In this document: piece after piece, positions 1-14,175 of the stretch | Layout of the letters: each line of letters opens with the position of its first letter | How positions within the stretch are numbered: the stretch's first letter is position 1 | From: Timema cristinae | Taxonomy: Eukaryota; Arthropoda; Insecta; Phasmatodea; Timematidae | NCBI GenBank assembly: GCA_039000515.1 | Contig: JBCFYV010001001.1 | Span: forward strand, 6,189,993 to 6,253,992 | DNA: 64,000 bases | Reading direction: 5' to 3' | The notes under the pieces: generated by a model | What the model saw: the letters and a program-made list of their open reading frames with translations, nothing else | What the model was told of the DNA's origin: nothing | Databases searched by the model: none | Made by a program: the position numbers and the translations under genes

Positions 1-1060
1 TAACTTTTTGACCTCAGTCAACTCATAAATAAGCCCATTTGACCACAATGACAACACACACACACTGTGGTCAAAAGTGAGGTTTTTTTGAGTATGATCT
101 ATACGCCTGCTGCCGTCTGGGTTGGACATTCTTTTATATTGGTAGCCTCAATGGGACAATATATATAAAAAAAAAAATTATTTTTTTTCAAACCAAGGGT
201 GCAGGTCTGCTCTCCGTGTCCAACGTGGTCCAAATCAAAAGCCACACCCACATGAATGTGTTTCACTGGGCTGTAGGAAAGGTCACAAACAAATTACACT
301 GCATGGTCCTCGTGGAAAATTCACTTCTAATGTACCACAGTGGGGCTCAACGTGTTAAATCTCATTCCCTCCCATCCCAACTAAAGTTAAAAACATAATT
401 TAGTGTGTAATTTGAATTTTTATTTCAGAAATCTGGACATATGGAATTTTAAAACTGAATGATTAATAGTTAAACATCAAAGTGTTAAGTGTTGTACAGC
501 AGTTAAGACAGGATACATCTTTGTGAGACTAAGCTTATTTTATATAGATTCTGAAGAACTATGATCTTCTAATTTCTCATTGTTAAACTGTGCCCATGCT
601 TTTAAACAACATTACCTACAACAAATTATAAAATATTGTTTTGTCACTGTCAATTTTTTCTAATGTTTATATAACATATAAAAAGGACAGAAACAAAACA
701 TTGCATTGATTGGTTGCACATTAAAAAAAATTGCATTGATTACATTTTCAAAGTGGATTGTTGGTTATAAGTCACTTAGAAAATCACAGACAAACACCAC
801 AGTATAAATGAATAAAATTAAGTTTGTACTCTTATTAAAAGATTTATTTGTTTATATAAAACTAGTGGTATATAAACCAAACTACTAGTTGGAAGTGTTA
901 GTGAAAATGTACACTTTACAGGAACACAAATCGAGACCATATTCGGAAATTTATTTTTTGGGGACAGGGAGATGCTACTTGCAGTGCATTGTGGTATAGT
1001 CCTCAACAGGAGACATGAAATCTTTTTTAGCAATGAGTTACTCTTGAGGTAATTTGGGTT
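1..1060. other. AT-rich downstream flank without a recognised feature
   Basis: Beyond the 3' end of CPT1. Simple A/T runs and a short CA run near 50-66. The short open frames here have no family resemblance that I can see. Confidence 0.6.
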
Positions 1061-1335
1061 CCAATTAGGATGGGTATATCTAGCACATTTATCTCAGGGA
1101 TACTAGAGTCAAAATTGTCTAGATAAAAAAAAAGTGTCAATGCCACAGACAGCTTGATCAAGTTAAGAGCGAAGACTAATGCTCTTAGTTGGATTGCAGC
1201 CTACTCTCTTAACCTGAAGCTGTTTGTGGTAGTGAAAGTTTGTCCTTAAACGTGTGTTATTTTTATGGTTTTATATAAACAATTTCTACTTAAGTATCAC
1301 TCAGTTAAGTGTGCTGGCTGTCCCTCCTAGTTAGA
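1061..1335. mobile_element. Palindromic MITE, copy 1
   Basis: The ends are inverted copies of each other over about 55 bases: AATTAGGATGGG on the left against CTAACTAGGAGGG read from the right, followed by matching AGCACA...GATACT blocks. A second, partial copy lies at 19898-20130. The middle contains paired segments able to form a hairpin. No coding capacity. Confidence 0.65.
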
Positions 1336-2361
1336 ACCATACCCTAGTGCTTTACTCCAAATAATCTTGTAATCTAAAATAAAAGAAAACAAGGTGTTGT
1401 AGGTTTTATGTGATTCTTAAGACTCCAATTAAGACTATAAAAATACTTTTGTAAGGGAGTTTTTGATCCCCGCGAAGCAGTTCCTATCCCCTCGATACAA
1501 CCCTGACATAAACCATATTTAAAAATATATATATTTATTCGATAGTGTGTGGGTGTTAAAATATTTAGAGCTAATACTCATAATTCATGTGTAAACATAT
1601 ATATTTTTCTCCAACACCTTACCTAACATTAATAACCTTGTCTAAAAACATAGCAATAAAAAAACCTACCTTAGAAAATAATAAATAAAATTAATTTTGA
1701 TTATATCTTTGTGTTTTTCTATTGGTGTATCTAATGCTGGTTTTGAGGGTTATTGGTCCCTCTGATATATTCTGCTTCGATAGTTTCCTTATAATTCTTT
1801 CATTCAATCATTACTTGCAAGGTACTGTTTTAAGTAAATTATAGATTTAATTATATGTTTTTTTAATAAAATAAAGTATTTACTTGTCTACAGCTATCAC
1901 ATGTTTTGACATTTCAAACTAAATAAATAATTCTGCACATTAACAATAAAGAGTAGCACTCGAAACATCTGAAATGGTTTCAGTATCTTAAAACAGATTA
2001 ATTTTCAATAATTTCAAAACTAGTTTTAAATATAGGATAACCAGTTATATTCATAGTATATAACTTTATTGATTTATGCAAAATCATTATGATTTTTTCA
2101 TATAGTTTTTGATGAAATTTGTAAATGGCAAGCATTGGCATCAATCAATTAATTGACAATCATAATATATTGTTATAAAATAATTTGTTCAAAAACAATA
2201 TATATAAAAAAAACATCAGTTGGTATATTAAAAAATACCCCAAAAAGTGAAGAGGTTTTCATTAATGAGAGTTTTATAATTTTGAAATAGTTGTCACAAG
2301 TAGAAATAGGATTAAGAATGAAGTTGTCTATGCAAAATCGGAGTAAAGAGAGTACATAGAT
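1336..2361. other. AT-rich intergenic sequence, nothing recognised
   Basis: Strongly AT-rich with short TA runs. I see no gene, RNA or repeat family member. Confidence 0.6.
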
Positions 2362-2580
2362 AGTAGAGAAATCAAGGATGAAATGGTATGGTCTGGTCAT
2401 CAGGATGAAAAAGGAAAGAATTCCAAAGAGAATGATGGAGATGAAGTATGTAGGAAAAATACTGCAAGGGAGACCAGGTGGGAGGAGCAGAACGCAGCAA
2501 GTGTGTGAGTGAGAGGAGAAAAATTGTGGAAGGAAAGATAGATGCTTATTTTTTTAAATATGGCAAAATAATTTAAACTT
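2362..2580 (+). pseudogene. LINE 3'-end fragment (RTE-like reverse transcriptase C-terminus)
   Basis: Translates as MKWYGLVIRMKKERIPKRMM followed by GRPGGRSRTQQ, the common C-terminal end of insect-type endonuclease/reverse-transcriptase proteins (WYGHVMRM--ERIPK). It is truncated and broken. Related fragments lie at 17868-18185, 18705-18975, 24415-24720 and 34085-34893. Confidence 0.65.
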
Positions 2581-3041
2581 TCTCTCAATCCCACACATCT
2601 TTCAATGGAGAATACAAAACTAAATTAAATTGTGATGTCTGTTATGAACTATAAAACATTTAAATCATTTGTTATTTGGGAATAAAGCCAAGCCCTTTAA
2701 AAAAATATGTTTAAAGTTTAATACAATAAAGTAATGTGCAAAATTATGTCAGACCTCTAGTTTGAAAAAGAAAATTAATCATTTTTGAATATAAGACTTC
2801 TTATTGTAACAACTTAACATAATTATTGATTAAATAAAACTAGGTGATTGAATTGTTAATAGAAAGTTAAGTTAACAAAGATTTTACTTCAAGAGATTTA
2901 TAAGATTGTTTGCATCTGATTGCAAAATAGTTCATGCAAGCTTGTGTGGGGTGCATGTGAACCAAGAACCTTGACACCAATAATAGCAGCACCATTCAAA
3001 GAAACACCCACTAAGTTTTCATTCCTAATCACAACATGGTG

Positions 3042-3131
3042 TTATTTACTCTGAGTTTTCTTCCATTCAATAAATAATGTCTTCATGTCAGCTAATGCTT
3101 GCTCTATGTTTCTTGCAAACCTGCTTGAATT
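3042..3131 (-). CDS. CPT1: CPT1 last coding exon 15 (residues 743-771 and stop)
   Basis: After TTGTTTCAG it encodes [20 protein letters not shown] then IEWKKTQSK and TAA, matching the C-terminal HRFG-LKEAMxDIxxLF of other CPT1 proteins. The 3' UTR continues below 3042. No perfect AATAAA lies close by; a minus-strand ATTAAA at 2717-2722 is one possible poly(A) signal. Confidence 0.88.
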   Translation of the reverse strand, partial: NSSRFARNIEQALADMKTLFIEWKKTQSK

Positions 3132-6100
3132 CTGAAACAAATAAAATAGTATATTACACATGATTCCCCGCGCCGAGGTGGTAAACACTTGATGTGCCTC
3201 ACTGTTCAGTCGGCCCTCTTATCTTTCCTCCGCACTTGCACCGGCGGCACCAACCACCCTCCCTACTGCCTGGACTGGCCCACAGTCCATGTTATCTGAG
3301 CCGTCCGTGACGACTCCACCTCAGTACCCAGCGCCAGCGCTTGCTATTGGCTCGCGTGAAGGACACTGTCTCTCACGTTTTCCCACACCAATGGGAAGCC
3401 CCTGTTTTCCCCATTGGACAAGGCCAGACAGCAGTGGAGGGTATATAATACGGTGATTTCTGGAGCTGTTTTTAGTGATGACTCACCCTGGCGAACCACT
3501 GTTACTAAAAGGCATTAATAAATTGTCGCCATTTTGGAAAGAGCATTGTCATCATTACTCCCTATTCTTCCACAACTAACCCTTACCTCCCATCGCGACT
3601 CACGTTGCCGGGACTGTTCCCCTGCCTCCCACCGCGACTCACATTGCCGGGACAGTTCCTTTGCCACCCACCGCGACTCCGTGTTGCCGGGACAGTTCCT
3701 TTGCCTCTCACCGCGACTCCGTGTTGCCGGGACTCTGTCCTCTCACCCTCCAACCTGATCGTCCCTTCCGACGAGATGGGATACACCCGCCGCGCCGGCA
3801 AGGCCCACCGGCAGAAGACCCTAAAGAAGACAGCGACAACCAAACAATACGCCACCCGTGGGGCCCCTCTTCTATGATCCCGACTGCAACCACCAGACCC
3901 CCGAACGCCAACATTCTGCTACAGCATCTCCAAGAGTCCCTGCCCCCGAGTTAGCTAATTCCTTCCCTCGTCTTCCCCTCACACCGACCATCCGACCCCC
4001 ACCTACTCCAATTTTCCCTTTTAGCCCTGAGGGTTACCATTTGCATACCCTAGCCACCCCAGAACCCGCCTATGTTTTCTCCCCCATCTCCCTTCCTTAC
4101 CCCCCACTGGACCCGCGAAATCGATGCCTAGAGACAAACGTCACCCGGAGACTGAACTTCAACTAGACAAAACCAGATACCCCGAAGCCGCATTGAAGGG
4201 ATAACACACTTTGCGGTCAGAGACACAATTTGTGTAAGAGTCATAGTCTAAATCTAGTATTCTTTCAAATGTAATGTTAAAACAAATGAACACGAGTGGC
4301 TATGGTTGAGATAGCTGATATTTCCAAGTAGTTGATACCCTAGCATATCCATATACCGTATTGGCCCGAAAATAAGCCGCATTTTTTTCAAGAAACAGCT
4401 CTCATAAAACTCTAATGGGCCTATAATCGCACTCTTAGATAATACACATTCAATGTTGTACCTATAGGATATGCATGTTTTTAAATCGATATAACTCGCC
4501 ACCGCTATTTAAAAATAAATGAACCTTGATAGTTGGCAAAATTATTTAAAAATAGATGAATCATGACAGTTGGCAAAGTTATTTAAAAATAGATGAACCA
4601 TGACAGTTGGCAAAGTTATTTAAAAATATATGAAGAATTACTATCTTATTTGTGTATACAATATTTGAGCCATAATGGCTGCAAAATAAAATTATTTTTT
4701 CAGCGCATTTTATCGGCAATATACACTTTTGGTAAAGTGAGCGTAAATATTTCTAGTGAGAATTTGTTTCAGTATGTTGGTCAACATTTATTTTAATATG
4801 AGAACAATAACTTAGTATGCGTATTAAATGGTCAACATTTATTCTATTGTGAGAATAATAATTTTTTGCGTGTATACAATTCGAACATTTATTCTACTGT
4901 GAGAACAATTTAGTGCGTGTATTAAATTCGGAAGTGCAACATGACAGATCATGTTGAGAAAAGAGCGGGTTTTAGCCAGGGAATTAAGCGTGAACAACTT
5001 ACCTTTTTTTGCCAAGCGATTTAATTTTGAGTATGAATAACTTACTTTTTTATTTCCAAGTGACATAATTTTAAGTGCAAATATTGTGAGTTTTTTCTAT
5101 GAAAGTGATTTTATCTAAGTAACCTTATTTTAAGTGTAAGCACCTACCATAAAACAATTTTTATTTTCATATTATTTAATACACTTATATTTAGGTGGGA
5201 ATATATTTTTTTTCTCTCTAAAAGTTGCTGAAAATTTAGGGTGCAGTCTATATTCGGGGGCGACCTATTTTCAGGCCAATACGGTAGATTTATTCTATGG
5301 ATGGGCCTGCAAATCCTTAAGGATATTTGAGGATTCAAGAAAAAAAAACTGGTGAAATTTGTTTTAGAGCTCTAATACTACTTATTGGTGGTTCCAAGCT
5401 AATTATAATCATAAGATAACTTAACAACAATGCCCCAGACCCGTAATTTAATACTAAAGTGAATGTATATGAACGTTACAATGAATGGAATATAAGAAAG
5501 AATGCTTATAATTAGTTACTATTTCTATTTTATATAATCTATTATATTTACATTTCCTCTTATGTTCATAATTTTCTCCAAGATTCAAATTCAGATTCAA
5601 AGGTAAATTGGAGATTCAGATTTGAGATTCAAATTCATAAAATAGTGGATTCGACCCAACTCTTAATTTATTTCTTAAATAATAAAATTATCTTAAAAAA
5701 AATCAAAATTTCCACCCCAAAAGCAGAAATATATACTGTGTTGTGTGGTAGGATTTTAAGTAATATCACAAGTGTCAAAAAATATATGAAAGTATAAATT
5801 CTCAACCCTAATTACCTATCCTTTATCAAGGTCAGTTTCCTCCCTTTAGTTAGGATTAATTTAATTATTTTTACATGTTTTCAGCCCTTTCCATGATTAA
5901 AAATATAACTGAGAAACAAAATAGACAATATTTTATTACCAACAAATATTAATAAACAGTTTCGTTCACAACTATTCAGTCTATCAAATATTATTGATAC
6001 AAATTAGATATACTTACAGTTTCTGGTGACGATATTTTGCACGTGATATGAAAAAATAAAATGTCTTCACCGGCGATGATGTAAGAGACCCCGTACCCAT

Positions 6101-9100
6101 CATCTGCCACCGGCCCAAAACCTCCCCCAGCGGAGATGCACCGCGGATATTTATGAAGGTCCATCAGGCTGGTCTGTCCATGGGGGGTTTGTGACGTTGA
6201 CAGCCGCCAAGGTTCACTCAACACTTCTTTCAAGAAAGGTGAGTCAACTTCCAGGTACTTAGAGACCACATACAGACAGAACAAGTGTCTGTCTATCCCC
6301 TTCCCACACATAGCATCTTGGTACCCCATCTGGTGAACTTGACATGCCTTCAGAAGTAGACTGACCTTCTCTCCAACCTGAGATAAGTCACAATAGTTGT
6401 TGCTAGTTCTTAAAAACTAGGTGGGCACAGAACAAACCTATTCTCACTTTAAATTATAAAATAAAAATTATTTCATACCAAATGAATAACGCATAACACA
6501 AATAAATAATGTTAGCGGAATTAATTCTATAAGTGTATATAATTTTTTTTTTTTTATCATTTATGCACTGCCCCAAACATGGATTTTATTTAAATTTTTT
6601 TAATAAAACAATTCAAGGTTTCAAGTGTCCTTGCTCATATGAGAAGATTATTTTTTGTGTGATGTATGAACACCCCCCCCCCAAACCACACACAACAAAG
6701 AGAAATATGTCACCCTCATGGCGACTGTGCTTTACAGAATTACATGTGCACTAAATATGCACTTTCTTAAAGATAATTATGTTGAAACAACTTGATGGGT
6801 CCATGGCCATCTTTACATACTCACAGATTTAGATTTATCTTCCATGGATTTAACCCATGCAGTTGACTCCACTGTACAAGGTCGCACTGTTTCTGTACGC
6901 CCTTCACGGAAAAGGCGAGTCATTGATGCTTCATATGTCAAACTAAACTTGCCCGCATCCTTAAATAAGAATGGAAATCAATATTCAATAATGATGAGCT
7001 GTTGATAACTACCAGAAATTATAACTAATTGTGAGAATATATACTTCAGATTATAATAAAGTCACCTGCCTCGATGGCGTAGTAGCTAGTTTTGTGTTGA
7101 ACTAGACTGCCGAGGACGGGGAAATCAAGGTTCGAATCTCGGTCGGGTGAACTGGAGGGGTTGTTCCTAAATTGTTTTCCATTCTCTCTCCAGGTAAATG
7201 CGGGTTCACTTCCTCTAAATTCAAACTTCCCAATTCCTAACTCATTAGTATAATTAGTACTTAAGCGTATAATTCAAACCAGTAGTAAGACGCGGTACTA
7301 AATAATTAATTATAATAAGGGAAAAATGTATCTCAAAAACAATTTTTTAAATGCATTAAAACCAATATCAAATCAATGACTCTTTATGTCATTATAAAAA
7401 CAAACATTTTATATCATATAATGTGTTAAATTTAGATCCAAGCACTTTACTAAATTGAATTACAAAAATATATATTTATAATAAAAATATTTACTATCAA
7501 AATAGTGCAAGTTATAATTTTTTTTTATCATTCAAAAAGAGATATTGCCAAATTATTATTATTAGCATCGCGTCTTACTACCCGTTCGAGTTATATGCAC
7601 TCACACTAATGTGTAATGGTAGGGTGATTGTGAGATGAAATGGAGGACCTACAGTTTAACGTGGAATCCGAACCCACGTTGGAGGCCTGGCATACCCCAC
7701 ATTCACAAGTTGTGATTAATACACATCTTGTCAGAGGTGAAGGAAGGGTTTGGCAATCAGTTAATCTGTACCGGAACCCCAGACCACCAGCACAGACCAC
7801 CAGCACAGAAGTCTGACAACTTACCCATAGACAGCCAGGTCATCCTAACTAAACAAATTAAATTTGCAAATTTTAAAATAATATAAAGGATTTTGAGTGC
7901 TCAAATTTTTCAAGTTTTGGAAAAAATATATATATATTATATATAATATAATATAGTATATATATAGTCAAGTTTAAACAAGTACAAAAACTCAACTCAA
8001 AGTACTGGCACAACCAACCCCATATGAAATTAATGGTAATCCTTACCCTGAAGTACGCCAACTGCAGAGCCATCTGAATGAAAGCATCAGGGCTGATGCG
8101 ACATTGTTTCATGAAACCTTTACCGTATGCCGTGTGCATGTATATTCTCAAGTCCACGTCCTTCAATAGTCTTTCAGCTACCTGCCAAATTATTTTCAGT
8201 ATTATTAATATAATTTCCATTTACGGATTAGAACAAATAAAACTGCATTTAAGGTCAAAGCTGAGTAAAATTTAGTTCTTTTTTAACTCATCACTTAATC
8301 AAGAAAATCTGCATGGTCTAAAATTGTACTTTTAAAATGTTGAGGCTCAGATGAAATGATAAAATTTTATCCTCGGACCAAATTTAACTTTATGGCCCCA
8401 ATCAACTAGCAACTAAGCCCACTTACTCAAGTTAAAACATAGATTTGTAAAAATTAAATTGCAAAAATCTGTTCCTAGAATCACACAATGATGACTACAG
8501 TCCCATATGATGAATGTACCAGCATTTATTAAAATCACCCTCTCTTCGATTATGTACCTTATAAGAATTTTTCTAAATTCTATGATGTAAAATGTTTTTA
8601 CAATTATTTTAATGTACTAGAGGTGTGCGATATCTATGCTTTTAATTTGGATTAGGCTCGGGAAGAATATATTCAATATTCTTTAAATTAAACAGCAGTT
8701 TGATTATTTTTTGAAAAGGTTTTCAGCCAGAAAAATAAAGTGTATTTATTTATATATTTTCATACACTAAAATCATTGACCAATTGTTTGAAAAAAGTTA
8801 ATTACTATCTATTAGATCTATTTATTATGACCACATTCAATTCGATTACTTCAAATATGTTTCAAACTAATATTGATTTGTAATTGATACAACAGATCTG
8901 AATGAAAATCGTTGAACATACCTGCCAATTTGTTTATTGCCAAAGTTTAATGATCGTCAAATAGCAATTTTTTTTTCAAAGCTTCGCACACACCTAATAT
9001 CTACTCATTATTTTTAAAACTAGAGCACATAATGATTAGCATACCTGAGTTGCAGTGTCAATGGCTGAAAGGCAAGGAGCATTTATATCCCACTGAAGTC

Positions 9101-12100
9101 TTGTGGGGACGGGTGGATTGAACTCGGGCGTTCCTTGTGTATGTCCATCAGGACCATATCTAAACAAACACATGTTTTTAGACATATTCAACTGCACTAT
9201 ACTATTGGTTGTCTAATGGCTTAGATATGTGGAAATACTGTACAATAATGTTATAATGTAATGTAAGCAATAGATATCAAAGCCAAACCTGATATAATGA
9301 TTAGAAAGAGTTAGGTTAGACTTTGATAGAAACAAATACATTTCTCCTTCATTTTGGATCATTTAAACACTTTCACAGTAACACATTATTTTTGATGTTC
9401 TGAATTTTTTTTTTCAAAACCTTGTCATGCTACATATTTTTAATGTATTAATTACACTAATGTATTAGGAATGAGTAAGGTTGAATTTGAAATTGTACAC
9501 ACATTTGCATGGAGTGGAAAACCATTTAGGAAAAACCACCCTTAGTACACTCGACCGGTATTCAAACACCGATCTACCCCTTACCGGCAGCCCAATCTAT
9601 TGTGAAAATGATGCTAGAGCCATTCAGCCTTTTTTTTTTCATATCTATATGAATTTATATGAAAAAGGAATATTAAAAAAGAAAGTTATAATCTGTAGCT
9701 GTGATAGTGATAAGTAGTAAATGTGAAGAAATTAAGTGAGAAGTTTCTATCAAGGCTCAACCTGACTATTCTTTCAAGTTGGCTTCCTTCCCTATCCCTT
9801 GAATTATATAAAACTGCACTATAAATACAAAAGTGATATTAAAAGATTTTGTTACCTTTTCTACTGAAATGTTTTCTGCAACACAAAATGTGTTCTTTTT
9901 TCCTTCAACAACTAGATATAACCAGTTTACAATAAAATAAAGAAAAATTGTCTTTATTGATGCACAATCAGGAACCTGATAAAATATAGAAGAGCAAGTG
10001 TTGAGAATATTATACTCTGGAGATGGATAAGTTCACTGCTAACATCTTGTATATCAAGAGGTAATTAATTCACATTAATTCAATTAATGTGATATCCAAT
10101 ATATCTCAAATACTTTTTCACTAAATAAAGAATAAATTTTGCCTAACGACCCAATGTTTATGGGTTTAAAACAAGCAGGGTCGATGAAATTTTGAGCGAT
10201 AAACATTCATGGCACAGGCCCAAATTTCTTCGGAGGGGCAGTAAAGCCGGCAGTCTCCTGTCAATTGTAGCATACAAAAGAACCTTGGAAGGTATGTGAA
10301 TATTTATTTCCAAGCAAAATTTATAAGACTTTTTGCTTTCGATCATCGAAATCCCCGTGTGCTGATATAGCCAGTAGGTTCAAAACATGTATGTTAAATA
10401 CCTAAAATAAATAAAAACATTTTTTTAACTTTATTATAATTTGAACGCAGTTTCAAAGAGCTGAATAGCAGTGAAGCAGCAAGAAATTCCAGGTTCCCAT
10501 GAGATTAGGATGAACAAGGCAGAATGTTGAGTAAATGTACTCAAATTTGTATGGTGGGAGGAAAGGAAATTACTTAGAGAAAAAAAATACCCTTGATACA
10601 CACTGCAGGGGTTTGAACCTCAGCCTTTATGACAATGGCAAACCAGATTAGACGAGTTTGACCTTTCGTCTGCATGTTCACCAATGCGTATATGGTAAGA
10701 ACATTGTATTCATTTGTATGAAAATAAAAAGTATTCAGAAACAGCTGGGAAACATGAAAGCGTGGATGATAATAATGTAACCAACACAACATTTTTTTAA
10801 TCATCGTGTTTCACTACCTATTCAGGGTCATTTCCTTTTTTGCACCTCTGAGGTGAGCCAGGATTATCTGCTGGAACAATAAGTGGGCTTTATTTCCCGC
10901 CCAAACTCTTGCTGGGACTGGGTCTTTCCCGCCCAACTCTCGGGAATGATAAATTTCTGACATTTTTCCGAGGGTTCGGGATCCTGTCCACCCCGACAAG
11001 AAAGTGATATTGTAAACTGGCTATTTTCACAATTTTTTTTTTTTTTTGCCTTCCAATCCGTACCTAATCATGCACGTTTTCGTGTCTTTCATTAAATTGT
11101 CTGACCCATTTCTCACCAGTACATCATTCATTGCATTTTCACCATAAACTTCACTAATCTGCCCATGAATTTTAGCAGGTTTCACTTTTCTTGCATTAAA
11201 AAACAGATAAAAGAATAAAAGATAAAATTGTCTAAACATTTTAAACATTCAAAACAAAACATACCAAAACTGCTTCTATAATGATGTCTGGGGGTAAGTT
11301 AATGTATGCGAGAGAATCTCAACATGCATTTGCGCAGTGGCGCAGGAACTAGGGGGTACGGGGGTAAATTTTACCCCCCCAAGAAATGGAGGGAGGTAAA
11401 AAGTATCATTTTTACCCCTCCACTCTCAAACAAATATAATAAAACTTTTAGATACTAGAAAGATCTTGTTGAGGCAAGATACACAGTTCACTCTAAGGTA
11501 ACATAATAAAATTAAAATATAATCCTGTTTCGAGTGGTTTTATTTTTAAATATTTTGCTCCCAAGGATTACTCTTCGTGTACACATAACAGAGTGGGAAT
11601 TTGTTTCAACTAAATGAACTGAGGAAGAACGATATCCCTGAACTAAAAGAATTATTGCTCTGATACAATTCAAAATGAGATTCTTGAGTACATGGCTCAC
11701 ACAATTCTGCGTGAAATCATATAAGAAGTTCATGAAAGCAAAATTTTCAGCTTGATTGTTGATGGTACGACTGATACGAGTGGACACGAACAGGTATCAA
11801 TATGTGTCAGAATACAATAAATATTAACCGAAGAGTTCTTGTTTGATGAAGTGTCAGTAATCTGCAAGTTATCAACCTCATTCTCGATGTGCTGTTACGC
11901 TGTGGACTATCGACAGAAAACCTCAGATGGCAATGCTACGATGGTGGTTCTAACATGAGATCTGCCTGCAAGGGTGTTCAAAACCTCTTGCACTCTTTGT
12001 TCACTGCGGAAGCCATAGCCTCAACCTAGCTCTTCAGGATACGACCAAATCCATCCCTCTAATACGAGATGTACTATCTTGGACGAATGATGTGGGTGTA

Positions 12101-14134
12101 ATGATAAGGGGTTCACCCAAAAGAATGGCATCTTTTGAAGACATTAAGGCCTCTAGAAGGTAGTACTATCCATGGTTGCCCACGCCCTCTTTACCCAACC
12201 AGGTGGACTGTGAGATGCATTGCTATTCACACCATTTTGAATAATTACTCATTTGTTCTTGAGGAGTTGGCAATGTCTAAGGATGACTGTGCTGCCAAAG
12301 CCCGTGGGTTACACGATTATTTTTTAAAAGGGTCTGTATATTTTCCACTTCTTGTTTGCATCAATATTTTCGAACCAACAGAAAAACTAAGTCTGATACT
12401 GCAAAGATCATCACTTACACTACTGGAGCGAAAGAAGCAGTAAGTACTGTACTTGAAGATCTCAAGACAAAGAGGAATGAACTAGAGTTCGAAAATTTGT
12501 GGTCACAGATGCTGAAGAAAGTGGAAGAGTTTGATCTTGAACCACCTTCTTTACCCCGTGTTCGTCGTATTCCTAGAAGACTAACACAATGAAACACAAA
12601 CAGAAGGTCACACATGGGCAAGTCCCAAAGATAATATGAAGTCGGTATACTATGAAACCTTGGACACAATCTGTGGAGAAATTGAATACAGGTTCAACCA
12701 ACCAGATTTTCAAGAGTACTGCATATTGGAGGAAATCTTACTCTCGAAGTCAAATGAATTTACTGAACCCATGATGAAAGTTTTGAACAAAAGAAGTATT
12801 TGCCCAAAAGAGCTGAAAACAGCACGTTCACTGAATTTCAAGGCCTGCACGAGGAAACACGAAGTTTATTTCCTCACACTGAAGAGATTTTGAAAACTCT
12901 GATAGTGATACCAGCTACATCAGCTACTGCAGAAAGAAGTTTTTCAATGCTTGGACGCATAAAAAACTATCTTCGCTCTATCGATGAGGCAACGTAGACT
13001 AAATCATCTGTGTCTGCTTAATGCATACCCTGAGAGACTCGACAAACTTGACATTGCGAAACTAGTTAGTGGTTTTATAGCTAGTAGCGAATATAGGGCA
13101 AAGGTGTTTGGAAACGTACTTTAATTTTGTTGTTTTTAATCATTTTGAGTTGAGCAGCATCAGATATATTTTTTCTTAATTAGTTTTGTGTGTATTCATT
13201 CTAATGTTTGGCATGCCCATAATTAATGAGAAAAAAACACATTTGGACTGTTAAATATTACATTTTATTGGTATTTTTTAATATAAAAAATGTTATTCCC
13301 TATAAAAGCCCATGATTATATTTACCCCCCCCCCCCCCCAAATAAAAACGTTCCTGCGCCAATGCATTTGCGCAGCAATGACCGAAGCGCTCTCACAGCC
13401 AAATTTGGAAAAAGTACTTGCTTTCCAAACATGCCTTGTATTTCACACATGCAAAATAAAATAAAATTTGATCTTTTCTCAAAATTGAATATTTGAATGT
13501 GCAAATAATGGTCAATCATGTTTATTTTAATGAGAATTAAGGCTATGAAAAAAATACAAATTTTTACTTAGCAATAGATGGCATAATATTTTGCATGAAA
13601 TGACAAAAACAAAAATCCGGTACTGAGTGGATTATTACAAAATTTTTCCCTTAATATACCTACAATCAATCAAAGTTCTTACTGTAAAAAAAAAAATCCT
13701 CAACCAAAAACCATTGACAAAAAAGTAAATTGTGTATTTGATCTGACTTTTATAATGGGCATACTGTGACCAAGACCAATATTTTTAATTTAAGAATGAT
13801 AAATTTATTCATGATTTTCTGACCCTTTTTAGTCAAAAATAACCTTTTATTTACCAACTTTTAATAGCAAAATACAACTTTATCTTAAGTGAAACCCAAT
13901 AATTTTATTTATCAGAAACTCAGGTCTCTAACAATTGGTTCTCTTGGCACATAATGGACCAAATATTATTTTTGTTTTGATATAAAGAAATTAAGCAAAT
14001 AACAATTTGATTCATTTTTAGGATACTTACTATTCCCTAGTTTTAATTAATGGTCAAATTTATATTAAGGATCTTTCAATAACTTTAGCATGAAAAAATA
14101 TTATCATTAAAGCCATTCATTTTAGTTAGCATTC

Positions 14135-14175
<41 letters not shown>

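Larger units (their letters stand above)
4356..5284. mobile_element. TA-flanked inverted-repeat transposon, 929 bases, non-coding
   Basis: Starts CCGTATTGGCCCGAAAATA and ends with the near-perfect inverse (TATTTTCAGGCCAATACGG), about 26 bases of terminal inverted repeat, with TA on both sides as target duplication. Inside are two short tandem arrays (4501-4640 and 4770-4932). No transposase remains; probably a non-autonomous element of a TA-targeting family. Confidence 0.75.

Noticed and set aside
3534..3954. Overlapping open frames on both strands read as a possible gene
   Set aside because: They arise from GC-rich tandem repeats within an LTR-like block, and no frame shows a protein family.
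7068..7160. True tRNA gene
   Set aside because: A and B boxes are present, but acceptor ends do not pair and the sequence continues into the SINE body and tail.
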